Shown one piece after another: positions 1 to 7,517 of a stretch of DNA of 8,727 nt (positions within the stretch are counted from its first letter, which is position 1; each line of letters begins with the position of its first letter). Where the stretch lies: NCBI GenBank assembly GCA_964570205.1, contig CAZMXI010000192.1, positions 1 to 8,727 on the forward strand. The letters run 5' to 3'. The DNA comes from CAZMXI01 sp964570205. GTDB taxonomy: Bacteria; Planctomycetota; Phycisphaerae; Tepidisphaerales; Tepidisphaeraceae. The notes under the pieces were generated by a model, which ran no database searches, was not told the DNA's origin, and saw nothing but the letters and a program-made list of their open reading frames with translations. A program made the translations under genes and the position numbers.

Positions 1-474
1 TTGCAGTTTGCCTGTCCGTTGTGCAGGGCCGCAGGGGATATTCTGAAGAGCCCGGCAAGCCGTCCGTAGAAGATCACAGCCCTTCGGGAAGTGCTTCATA
101 AGACATGAAAGCCCCTGTGCCAGGAAGGTCCATATCGAGAAGAAAGCGATGAGTATGAAGGGTGGGATAAGGGTCAAGGCGACTCCTCACACGAGCAATT
201 GATGGCGACCGCTGATTCAACCGCTTCTGACTTCTGCTACAGCGCGATGGGCGGGCAGTGCTCCGGGTTGCGGTCTAGAACCAACAGGATCGCATCATCG
301 TCCGAAGACGCGGTATGTCGAGGCGCCGGTGCCATTGTCGCCCGTGCTGCCAGAGGTGGCCGGCAGCAGGCGAAGTTCAATGTGAACGCGCTACTCCCTG
401 TCCGATGCGTGGACTGACGGGGAATATGAAGAGGAGTCTCTTCCGGATCCCTGTGGCCCGAACTGGAGGTCGTC
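1..474. other. Upstream region without a supportable gene
   Basis: I see no recognisable protein, RNA gene or repeat here. One frame is open from about 109 to 417 on the + strand, but its translation is rich in Cys, Arg and Ser, has no recognisable motif, and its possible starts lack a good Shine-Dalgarno sequence. The first ~110 bases contain short open stretches ending at 69 and at 110. Either could be the tail of a gene lying to the left, but neither resembles anything I know. No clear -35/-10 pair is visible. The promoter for the esterase operon is presumably in the later part of this stretch. Confidence 0.5.
465..469 (+). promoter_or_regulatory. Ribosome binding site of the first esterase gene
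   Basis: GGAGG lies five bases before the ATG at 475. It decides the start against the in-frame ATG at 502, which would give a shorter signal peptide and has a weaker upstream purine run. Confidence 0.75.
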
Positions 475-1701
475 ATGCCGACTGCTGTCCTGAAGGTCAA
501 GATGTCAAGAAGATGGGTGAATCTGCTGACCGGTTTGTGTGTCCTTCTGCTCGCAGCAGCCCAACTGCATTCTGCGGAGCAGCCCGCACCGCAACGCTAT
601 CCAGTGCCGCCGCAGGGCTTTGACCGAGTCCGCGAAGGAATCGAGAAGGGCAAGCTCGAACGGGTGGAGTACGATGCCCCGGCGGTCGCGCCAGGCCTGA
701 AGCGCTGGATGGAGGTCTATACGCCGCCCGGCTATTCCAAAGACAAGAAGTACCCCGTGCTCTACCTGCTCCACGGCATTGGCGGCAACGAGAACCGGGA
801 ATGGACCAGGCAGGGAGTGGCCAACGTGGTCCTCGATAATCTCTTTGCCGACAAGAAGATCCAGCCCATGATCGTCGTCTTTCCCAACGGCAACGCGACG
901 GCCGGCCCGGCCGGCGACGGAGCCCGAGGTGGCGGCGCGGGCCAGCCACCTTCCCCGGCCGAGCAGGCCAAGAGCGTCTTTGGTCAATTGGCCGTCGATG
1001 CCAAGGGTCAAGCGACCAGGACCCTCAGCAAAGAACAATGGCTCAAGGCCCGCGCCGATGCCTGGGCCGCGCTGGCCGAGGCAGCCGGCAAGAAGGACGC
1101 TGCGGAGTTGACCCTTGAAGATCTCCAGAGAGCCGCCGCGAAGGACGCTGCGCTGCTTAGAGGCGGCATGTTCGCAGGTCGGGGCGGGCCGGGAACCGCT
1201 GGTGGTGGCGCTCGTGGTGGCCCGGGCGGGCGCACCGGTTTTGGCGGCTGGGGAGAGAACTTCACGAACGATCTGCTCAAGGACATCATCCCCTACATCG
1301 AGTCGCACTATTCCGTGTACACCGACGCCCAGCACCGCGCTCTGGCGGGGCTGTCCATGGGCGGCATGCAAACTCGAACAATCACCCTGGCCAACATCGA
1401 CAAGTTCTTCTACATCGGCATCTTCAGTGGCGGCAACATCATGCCGGAGAACATCACCGATATGGACGCGTTCAAGAAGAACGTCAAGCTCGTTTACATG
1501 AGCTTCGGCAGCCGGGAAAGCTCCGCCGGCCGCGGCGGCAGTGCTGCGCCCAGCGGCCCTGCGGGCATCCAGCTCGCCTCCGAAGCGTTGAACAAGGCCG
1601 GCATCAAGGCCGTCTGCTACGTCTCTCAGGACTCGGCCCACGATTTTGTGAGCTGGAAACGCAGCTTGTACTACTTCTCTCAGTTGATATTCCAAGATTA
1701 G
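475..1701 (+). CDS. Exported CE1/esterase D-type hydrolase with a helical, Gly-rich insert
   Basis: A 408-residue alpha/beta hydrolase of the esterase D / CE1 type (Pfam Esterase, PF00756), the group that includes feruloyl and acetyl-xylan esterases. Residues 1 to about 34 form a signal peptide (basic start, then a Leu/Ala core), so it acts outside the cytoplasm. The fold follows with VYTPPGY (81-87), the oxyanion-hole strand YLLHGIGG (97-104), the nucleophile elbow GLSMGG with Ser294, and the catalytic His389 in SAHDF. The acid position after strand 7 reads GSRE, so Glu348 is the likely acid where XynZ-type enzymes have Asp. Between PNG (137-139) and NDLLKDIIPYIE (265-276) sits a segment about 100 residues longer than in the downstream paralogue. 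It contains an Ala/Lys-rich helical part (about 165-230) flanked by Gly-rich linkers. It is the first gene of a probable operon, 54 nt before the next start. Fold and export are well supported; the substrate (feruloyl, acetyl or other ester) is not. Confidence 0.9.
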   Translation: MPTAVLKVKMSRRWVNLLTGLCVLLLAAAQLHSAEQPAPQRYPVPPQGFDRVREGIEKGKLERVEYDAPAVAPGLKRWMEVYTPPGYSKDKKYPVLYLLHGIGGNENREWTRQGVANVVLDNLFADKKIQPMIVVFPNGNATAGPAGDGARGGGAGQPPSPAEQAKSVFGQLAVDAKGQATRTLSKEQWLKARADAWAALAEAAGKKDAAELTLEDLQRAAAKDAALLRGGMFAGRGGPGTAGGGARGGPGGRTGFGGWGENFTNDLLKDIIPYIESHYSVYTDAQHRALAGLSMGGMQTRTITLANIDKFFYIGIFSGGNIMPENITDMDAFKKNVKLVYMSFGSRESSAGRGGSAAPSGPAGIQLASEALNKAGIKAVCYVSQDSAHDFVSWKRSLYYFSQLIFQD

Positions 1702-1746
1702 GCATTGCTGGCCGCACATCCAAAGACGACACCAGCACAGAAGCGA

Positions 1747-1751
1747 GGAGG
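1747..1751 (+). promoter_or_regulatory. Ribosome binding site of the Ig-domain esterase
   Basis: GGAGG is followed by two adjacent ATG codons at 1753 and 1756. The spacing is 1 nt to the first and 4 nt to the second, so 1756 is the more likely start. A TTG at 1705 in the same frame has no ribosome binding site and would put a hydrophilic tail in front of the signal peptide. Confidence 0.7.
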
Positions 1752-1755
1752 AATG

Positions 1756-2910
1756 ATGGTGAAGACTGCAATCCTGGGCATCGCGCTCCTGTCCGCCCTT
1801 CCAGCCATGGCACAAACGCCCCAGCCGGTGGAGGATTTCAAGCCCTCGCCCCTGAACCAGCCCGGCCAGCAGTACCCGCAGGTCAACTCGCAACGCTACG
1901 CGCGATTCCGCGTCGTGGCGCCCCAGGCCCAAAGCGTCAGGGTGAGCCTGGGTCTGGGCGGACGCGGGGGCACCATCCTCACGAAAGCAGAGGACGGCTC
2001 CTGGATGGGCACCACGGCAGGGCCTCTGGATGAAGGCTTCCACTACTACCGCCTGACGGTCGATGGCGGGACTTTCAACGATCCCGGCACCTTGAACTTC
2101 TACGGCTCTGTCCGCTGGGAGAGCGGGATCGAAATCCCAGCTCATGACCAGGATTTCTACGCCCTGAAGGATGTTCCTCACGGCAGGGTGCAGCAGATTC
2201 TCTTCCCTTCCAAGAGCACCAACACCTCGCGCCGAGCCTTTGTCTACACGCCGCCCGACTACGACAAGGATCAGGTCAAACGCTATCCGGTGCTGTACCT
2301 CCAGCACGGTTGGGGCGAGGATGAGACCGCCTGGAGCAACCAGGGCCGCGCCAATCTGATCATGGACAACCTGATCGCCGAAGGCAAGACCAAGCCCTTC
2401 CTGATCGTGATGACCTACGGCATGACCAACGACACCCGGATCGGCGGCTTGGCGAGCTTCAATATCGGTCCATTCCAGACGGTTCTCGTTGACGAGTTGA
2501 TTCCCTACATCGACGCCAACTTCCGCACGCTCTCCGATCAGCCCCATCGCGCCATGGCGGGGCTGTCCATGGGCGGAATGGAGACCAAGTCGATCACCCT
2601 GAAGAACCTCGATAAGTTCTCGCACATTGGCCTGTTCAGCGGTGGCACCATCTCCATGAATGACGTCAACAACACTCCCGGCTTCAATGAGAAGGTGAGA
2701 CTCGTATTCGTCAGCTACGGCAGCCGCGAAATCGGCGGCAATCGCGGGGGCGGACGCGGCGGCATGGGCGGCGACCCCAAGGCGAACGCGGAAGCATTGA
2801 AACAGGCCGGCATCAACAGTGCCTTCTACGTCTCTCCCGATACCGCTCACGAGTTCCAGAGCTGGCGGCGAAGCCTGCGCGAAATCGCGCCGTTGCTGTT
2901 CCGGGATTGA
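1756..2910 (+). CDS. Exported CE1-like esterase with N-terminal Ig-like (E-set/CBM48-like) domain
   Basis: A 384-residue two-domain esterase. The signal peptide ends at a clear AMA|Q site (cleavage after residue 19). Residues about 35-130 form the immunoglobulin-like N-terminal domain known from bacterial esterases of this class; the VVAPQAQSV and DEGFHYYRLTVDG stretches are typical. The catalytic domain (about 145-384) has VYTPPDY (163-169), the oxyanion strand YLQHGWGE (181-188), the elbow GLSMGG with Ser271, Glu325 in GSRE at the acid position, and His365 in TAHEF. A Gly/Arg-rich loop (about 327-339) follows the acid, where the first esterase has a similar low-complexity stretch. Automatic pipelines often label such proteins endo-1,4-beta-xylanase Z, after the feruloyl esterase domain of XynZ, but no xylanase domain is present. 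Its N-terminus is closely matched by the partial gene at 8274. A serine esterase of plant-polymer acyl groups is likely; the exact substrate is unknown. Confidence 0.9.
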   Translation: MVKTAILGIALLSALPAMAQTPQPVEDFKPSPLNQPGQQYPQVNSQRYARFRVVAPQAQSVRVSLGLGGRGGTILTKAEDGSWMGTTAGPLDEGFHYYRLTVDGGTFNDPGTLNFYGSVRWESGIEIPAHDQDFYALKDVPHGRVQQILFPSKSTNTSRRAFVYTPPDYDKDQVKRYPVLYLQHGWGEDETAWSNQGRANLIMDNLIAEGKTKPFLIVMTYGMTNDTRIGGLASFNIGPFQTVLVDELIPYIDANFRTLSDQPHRAMAGLSMGGMETKSITLKNLDKFSHIGLFSGGTISMNDVNNTPGFNEKVRLVFVSYGSREIGGNRGGGRGGMGGDPKANAEALKQAGINSAFYVSPDTAHEFQSWRRSLREIAPLLFRD

Positions 2911-2929
2911 GAGATGCGCGAGGTGATGG

Positions 2930-5245
2930 ATGCAGAGGGGCACACTGATCTATGCGATGACGGCGATCGTGCTCATGAGCGGACTGGGATGCGCGGTCGG
3001 AGCGCAGCAGGTGGGCGCACCTGCTGCCGATCGCGTGGCATTGGGACGGCTTGACAATGGCGCGAATGTGGCGTTTGTCAGCGCCGGCGGAGGCGAATGG
3101 GGCATCGAGATCGCCGGCGGCGGGGTCCCGCGCATCGTGCAGCCGCAACCAGCCAGGATTGAAGCCTATCGCACGGATGCGGACATCCGCCAGCTTGCCG
3201 CCGGCTATAAGACTGTCCAGAAGTCAGACTCCGGGATCGATGCCCGGGCTGAGATTGCGTACAGCGAAGACGTTGTCTTTCGCATACAAGACCTTTGGAG
3301 CCTCAGCGGAGCGGTGCTATCGCTGCGCAGAACCGTGGAAGTGGCGGGCAGTGCGCCGGGTGGCTTCTGCTCATCCACCGTATTCAGCGTAGACCCTTCC
3401 GTAGGCTGGTCTGACGTCAACTGCCTTGCTCCGGGCGCGCTTTATGGCGACCCGACGCACGATGGCGAGCGTTCGCCCGGCGGCACGCTGAACTACGCGG
3501 CCCGGCGATTTCTCATGCGCGAGGACATCCTCTCCGCGCCACTGTTCGCGCTGTCTTTTAAGAACGGCGCGTCCGTGTCCGTTTTGAACCCTTCGCCGCA
3601 AGGCGACACGACTGTCGAGGAAACCCGGCTTGCCAAGCCCGTGATCATCGATGCCCGGTTGCAGTTCGGCGCGCTGGGAGCCTGGCAGGCCGACAAGAGT
3701 CCCATCGAATTCGGCTTTCGCTTCCCCGGCACAACCAACGAATTTGCGCGCGGTCCAAGGCCTGCAAGCCAGCCGGCAAACCGGCCGATGGCTTCCGGGG
3801 TGGTGTCGGCAACGCCGCGCTGGATTCGGCGTTATCACCCCATCGCCCAGGGCATATCCCATGCCTACCAGGTGAGCTTCCGCTTTGGGCAAGATGAGTC
3901 CTTCCGGGACCTGACGCGCAACTCCTGGCGGTGGGCATGGAACACTCTGAAGCCTCCTGTCATCCATCACGACATCCAGCAGGTGCGCCGCGTTTTGATC
4001 GACCATCTGGCCGCCCAGGCCGCCACCATCGACGGGCGGACCGCCATGCCTTTCGTCATCGACTTCATGACGGGCGAGAAGCGGTGGAACTACACGATGG
4101 TGGCCATGGGCTTCGTGGGCAAGAACATCGAGTGCGCCGATCAGTTGCTCCGCGAAGGCGATCGCGACAGCACCGAGCGCGGGCAGAAGATGCGCCGGAT
4201 CGGCCTGGACATCATTTCATCCCTGATCCAGGCGCTGCCAACCGTGCCGCTTCAGGGCGCTGGCTACGACCTTGCCACCGGGAAACCATGGACTGGGCAG
4301 CGGCAGGAATGGGTGGCCCCCTGGCTGCGCAACGCCACCGAAGTCATGCGCGTGCTGATGCGGGCATATCGGCGCGAACGCGCACTGGGCCGCCAGCATC
4401 CGGAGTGGTTCGCCTGGGTCAAGACCTACGTGGACTGGCTCCTCCTTCAGCAAAGGGACGATGGTTCGTTCCCCAGGCGTTGGAAGCCCGGAAGCAGCGA
4501 GATCGAGGAGCCCTCGGGGACTGCCAGCTACAATCCGGTGCCGCTTCTGGTCATCATGTCCGAAGAGACGGGCGACCCCAGATACAAGCAGGCGGCCATT
4601 CGCGCAGCCGAGTACGTCTGGGCGAACTACGGAGCACGGGGGCTGTACATCGGCGGCGCCATTGACAATCCGAACATCACCGACAAGGAAGCCGGGATGC
4701 TCAGCATGGAGGCGTTTCTGAGTCTCTATGACGCGACGAAGGAACGTAAATGGCTGGATCGCGCCCAGGCGGCGGCGGACTTCACCGAAAGTTGGATCTG
4801 GATATGGAACGTGCCCATGCCGCTTGATGCGGATGATGCGCAGCTTCACTGGAAGAAGGGCGTGCCAGCGCTCGGGTTTCAGGGCATAACGGCGGCCGTT
4901 GCCGGCAGCGTCGATCAATACTTGGATTGGGCCGTGCCCTCTTACGCCAAGCTGTACAACCTCACGAAAGACCCGCATTACCTTGATGTGGCGCGGGTGC
5001 TGCTGCACAACACCAAGTCCATGGTCGCTCTTCCTGGACGCCAGTACGATTTGACAGGTGTGGGATGGCAGCAGGAGGGTTGGCGCATGGGTCCGGGCGG
5101 TTCCGGCCGCGGCGTCGGCGGCCACCGGTTCTGGCTGCCGTGGGTTTCCGCCAATCACCTGTATGGAATAACGGGACTGGAGGAATACGATCCGGCCCTG
5201 TTCAAGATGTTGTCCGCGAAACCCGAGCCGCCGCGAGCCCATTAG
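2930..5245 (+). CDS. Exported alpha/alpha-toroid protein, probable carbohydrate-active enzyme of unassigned family
   Basis: A 771-residue protein that I cannot assign to a named family. The start at 2930 has GAGG six bases upstream and lies 19 nt after the preceding stop, indicating translation from the same transcript. Residues 1-25 are a signal peptide (likely cleavage AVGA|Q); Cys21 does not sit in a proper lipobox. Residues about 35-320 are beta-rich with no helical repeats, suggesting a beta-sandwich. From about 325 to 750 the protein is helical, with recurring hairpin signatures of six-hairpin glycosidases: VDWLLLQQRDDGSFPRRW (501-518), GDPRYKQAAIRAAEYVW (548-564), a block around 586-622, and NLTKDPHYLDVARVLLHN (677-694). 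Conserved-looking polar sites that might be catalytic include Asp510/Asp511, Asp579, Asp585/Glu587 and His640. A Gly-rich stretch (721-731) precedes a C-terminal HRFWLPWVSANHLYG motif (732-745). The setting between esterases suggests glycan backbone or side-chain cleavage (hydrolase or lyase). The fold is moderately supported and the activity is a guess. Confidence 0.75.
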   Translation: MQRGTLIYAMTAIVLMSGLGCAVGAQQVGAPAADRVALGRLDNGANVAFVSAGGGEWGIEIAGGGVPRIVQPQPARIEAYRTDADIRQLAAGYKTVQKSDSGIDARAEIAYSEDVVFRIQDLWSLSGAVLSLRRTVEVAGSAPGGFCSSTVFSVDPSVGWSDVNCLAPGALYGDPTHDGERSPGGTLNYAARRFLMREDILSAPLFALSFKNGASVSVLNPSPQGDTTVEETRLAKPVIIDARLQFGALGAWQADKSPIEFGFRFPGTTNEFARGPRPASQPANRPMASGVVSATPRWIRRYHPIAQGISHAYQVSFRFGQDESFRDLTRNSWRWAWNTLKPPVIHHDIQQVRRVLIDHLAAQAATIDGRTAMPFVIDFMTGEKRWNYTMVAMGFVGKNIECADQLLREGDRDSTERGQKMRRIGLDIISSLIQALPTVPLQGAGYDLATGKPWTGQRQEWVAPWLRNATEVMRVLMRAYRRERALGRQHPEWFAWVKTYVDWLLLQQRDDGSFPRRWKPGSSEIEEPSGTASYNPVPLLVIMSEETGDPRYKQAAIRAAEYVWANYGARGLYIGGAIDNPNITDKEAGMLSMEAFLSLYDATKERKWLDRAQAAADFTESWIWIWNVPMPLDADDAQLHWKKGVPALGFQGITAAVAGSVDQYLDWAVPSYAKLYNLTKDPHYLDVARVLLHNTKSMVALPGRQYDLTGVGWQQEGWRMGPGGSGRGVGGHRFWLPWVSANHLYGITGLEEYDPALFKMLSAKPEPPRAH

Positions 5246-5250
5246 TGGGC
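5237..5250 (+). repeat. Short perfect hairpin over the stop codon of the toroid gene
   Basis: GCCCA and TGGGC form a perfect 5-bp stem around a TTAG loop that contains the TAG stop at 5243-5245. No run of T follows, so this is not an intrinsic terminator, and the next gene begins 49 nt later. It may be chance in GC-rich DNA. Confidence 0.3.
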
Positions 5251-5294
5251 CCGCATTCTGTCTCCAGCGGCCAGTACCGACGGGAGTGAACGCC

Positions 5295-7085
5295 ATGCAA
5301 GAACAATCGCCTGTCCACTTCAGTGTTCCGGGAAGTGGAAGATGGCGCTGGCTCCGGGCTCTTGCTTGCCTGGCAGCGCTGCTCGCACTCCCAATCGCAG
5401 CGCTGGCGGCCGAGGCGATTCCCGCTCCAGGGACGAAACTGCCCCCGCCCGCCGGCGATCGCGAGATTACCGCCGCCGACGTCACGGCGGAGCGGGTCGG
5501 CTCCTCAATTCCGGCCTCCGCCATTGGCGAACCCGTTGGTGGGGTGACGCTGGCGCCGCCACGCTGGTTTGCGGCCACGGACAACTCCGTCGCGCACGCG
5601 GCGGTTGATGGTGCAATCGCACCCAAGGATCCCAAGGGAAAGCCAATCAACTTCCGCGTGCTGCTCCCGGCCAATTGGAGCCGGCGGGCGGTGCAGATGG
5701 GCGGAGGCGGCATGAACGGCATGGTGCCCATGCTCCGCGGTGAGCGGCCGGGCTCGCCCACAGCCGGCTTTGCGCGCTATGGCAGCGACTCGGGGCACCA
5801 AATGAGCTTCGGGCGCGGCGGGCCGGGAATGGGCTCGGGGGCCGGGAACGATTGGGCGCTCAATGAGGAGGCCATCCGCAATCTCGGCTACATGCAGATG
5901 AAGAAGACGCGGGATGCCGCGATGGTCATCATGGAGCGTGTGTATGGCGAGCGGCCGCGATTCAACTACTACATCGGCGGCTCGCAGGGCGGTCGCGAGG
6001 CGTTAATGGTGGCGCAGCGATACCCGGCCGACTATGACGGCATCGTCGCGGATGTGCCCATTGTGAGCTTCTCCACATTGATGCTCGCGCCTGAGCTGAT
6101 CCGCATCCAGGAGAAGCCCCGTGTCAACTGGGTTACCCGCGCCAAGGCCAATGCCATCCGCGCTGAATTCATGCGCCAGGCGGACAAGCTGGATGGATTG
6201 TCTGATGGCGTGATCAACAATTACGTGGCTGCCCGCGCGCTGTTCGACCTGTCGCAGGGCGATCCCAAGCGTAATCCCTGGGCGGCCCTGCGCGGTCCGG
6301 ATGGCAAGGACCCCAATCCGGCGGATACTTCCGCCAATGCCCGCCTGACCGACGGCCAGATCGAAACGCTAAAATTCATCTACAGCCGGTATCTGTTTGC
6401 GACGCCACTGGCCAACGGAGTGCGTTCGTTTGGCATGTGGGTTCCGAACAGCGATCCCACGGGCAGCGGGCTGATCGCCGACCGGCGATTTCGCGGACAA
6501 GAGGGCGCCGACGCCAATGCGCCGATGCACTCGCACCTGGGAGTGCTCGGCGTGACCGGCTTTCTCATGCAGAACCTGTCGGCAGACCCGCTCGACTACG
6601 TCGAAGGCGGGCCACTGAACCAGCGGCGCGAGCAGCTTTCCGAGTGGCTGGACGCGACCAATCCCGATCTCACGGCGTTCTATCGGCGCGGCGGGAAGAT
6701 GATCGTGACCATCGGGACGGACGACACGCTGGCCTCGCCGGGGGCGCAGCTCGACTATTTCCAGTCCGTCCTCGACAAGATGGGCCGGGAGCAGGTGGAT
6801 GCGTTTGCCCGGTTCTACGTGATCCCGCAGGCGGGCCACGGCCTGAGCGGCCGGAGCTGTGGGACAAACGGAGAAGGAAAGCCCGTTCCGGCGTTCGCGA
6901 TTCCAAACCGGTTCGACCGCACTGCCCTGATCACTGCCTGGGTTGAGCGTAATGAAGCCCCTGGCAAGACGTTGGTCGTCAGCGCGGGCGGCCGCAGCTT
7001 GCCGTTGTGTTCGTATCCCAACTACCCCCGCTATGTGAGCGGACCGCCTGAATCCGCCGAATCATACGTGAGCACTGCGCCTTGA
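5295..7085 (+). CDS. Exported tannase/feruloyl esterase-family hydrolase lacking the usual active-site cysteines
   Basis: A 596-residue member of the tannase/feruloyl esterase family (Pfam PF07519), serine hydrolases that cleave galloyl or hydroxycinnamoyl esters. I chose ATG 5295 because GGGAG (5282-5286) lies eight bases upstream; an in-frame GTG at 5286 overlaps that site. A long signal peptide ends near ALAA|E (about residue 39). Family landmarks are a GGGGMNG segment (136-142), the elbow GGSQGGRE with Ser230, the lid metal loop DKLDGLSDGVI (297-307) matching the family calcium site, Asp477 in GTDDTLASP, and His515 in PQAGHG. The family CS-D-HC arrangement, in which a Cys before the Ser and a Cys after the His form a disulfide, is lost on both sides (Gly229 and Gly516). 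The Cys usually next to the calcium loop is Ala296. Only Cys522 and Cys572 remain in the mature chain and could pair. A Gly-rich insertion (173-184) precedes the elbow. It is the last gene of the probable operon. The family call is strong; the substrate is open. Confidence 0.9.
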   Translation: MQEQSPVHFSVPGSGRWRWLRALACLAALLALPIAALAAEAIPAPGTKLPPPAGDREITAADVTAERVGSSIPASAIGEPVGGVTLAPPRWFAATDNSVAHAAVDGAIAPKDPKGKPINFRVLLPANWSRRAVQMGGGGMNGMVPMLRGERPGSPTAGFARYGSDSGHQMSFGRGGPGMGSGAGNDWALNEEAIRNLGYMQMKKTRDAAMVIMERVYGERPRFNYYIGGSQGGREALMVAQRYPADYDGIVADVPIVSFSTLMLAPELIRIQEKPRVNWVTRAKANAIRAEFMRQADKLDGLSDGVINNYVAARALFDLSQGDPKRNPWAALRGPDGKDPNPADTSANARLTDGQIETLKFIYSRYLFATPLANGVRSFGMWVPNSDPTGSGLIADRRFRGQEGADANAPMHSHLGVLGVTGFLMQNLSADPLDYVEGGPLNQRREQLSEWLDATNPDLTAFYRRGGKMIVTIGTDDTLASPGAQLDYFQSVLDKMGREQVDAFARFYVIPQAGHGLSGRSCGTNGEGKPVPAFAIPNRFDRTALITAWVERNEAPGKTLVVSAGGRSLPLCSYPNYPRYVSGPPESAESYVSTAP

Positions 7086-7517
7086 CCGGTGAGTGATGAG
7101 AGTATTGCAATGCCTGCCATGTGCTCATCTTGACCTCATAAGGTCCATGCATTGCAGTCGGTTCGGGATTTGCGAGCCTTCGCTGTCCGTCGGGTCGTCT
7201 GAGAGGGAATGTTCCTCATGGTGGTATATGCTGCCGTCCGGGCAGTTGTCGCCTCTGTGCTCAGCCGCGGATTGAATCGGTGTAAAGTGAGCGATTTCGC
7301 TTTGTGTCAACGCCGTGACCGCACTGGCCGGTCGCCTCGAAGATACCGCAGTTGCTGTACCCGGGCATGACCTGGCAATCCGGGCGAGCTATGGCCTGCT
7401 GCCATACCGGCGTGAGGTCGCTGAAGCTGAATCGGAGCACGAATTGCCGATGGATTAGCTGTCCGCTGCGAGGTGCCGCGGGGAATCTACAGAGAAGCCT
7501 GCTGCGTCAGAGTGCCC
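7086..7517. other. Non-coding stretch after the operon
   Basis: No gene is supportable on either strand. Short open frames exist, but none has a recognisable motif or a convincing ribosome binding site. A small inverted repeat, GACCG/CGGTC, lies near 7317-7333 and an AGCG/CGCT one near 7290-7301. Neither has a T-run, so I do not call a terminator. The stretch could hold the eroded 5' part of the sigma factor whose 3' part follows, since region 2 of such a protein would belong here, but I could not recover a convincing match in any frame. Confidence 0.45.

Noticed and set aside
199..417. A 72-codon open frame upstream of the first esterase
   Set aside because: It has no recognisable motif and no good ribosome binding site, other frames overlap it, and its composition is unlike the neighbouring genes.
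1705..1755. TTG at 1705 as the start of the second esterase
   Set aside because: It has no ribosome binding site, sits four bases after the previous stop, and would add a hydrophilic tail before a perfect signal peptide; GGAGG at 1747-1751 points to 1756.
505..2943. An 812-codon open frame on the minus strand running under both esterase genes
   Set aside because: It is antisense to two clear esterases with signal peptides, catalytic motifs and ribosome binding sites. Its translation shows no domain, and long antisense frames are expected in GC-rich genes with GC-biased third positions.
2930..3010. Lipoprotein signal in the toroid protein (Cys21)
   Set aside because: The residues before the Cys are Gly-Leu-Gly, so the -3 position is not Leu/Val/Ile; an ordinary cleavage after AVGA fits better.
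5286..5294. GTG at 5286 as the start of the tannase-family gene
   Set aside because: It overlaps the only good ribosome binding site (5282-5286), which is ideally spaced for ATG 5295.
4217..5761. A 514-codon minus-strand open frame across the toroid and tannase-family genes
   Set aside because: It is the same kind of shadow: it spans two real genes and their gap, has no motif, and begins inside the tannase-family gene.
7290..7333. Inverted repeats after the operon as a terminator
   Set aside because: The stems are only 4-5 bp and neither is followed by a T-run.
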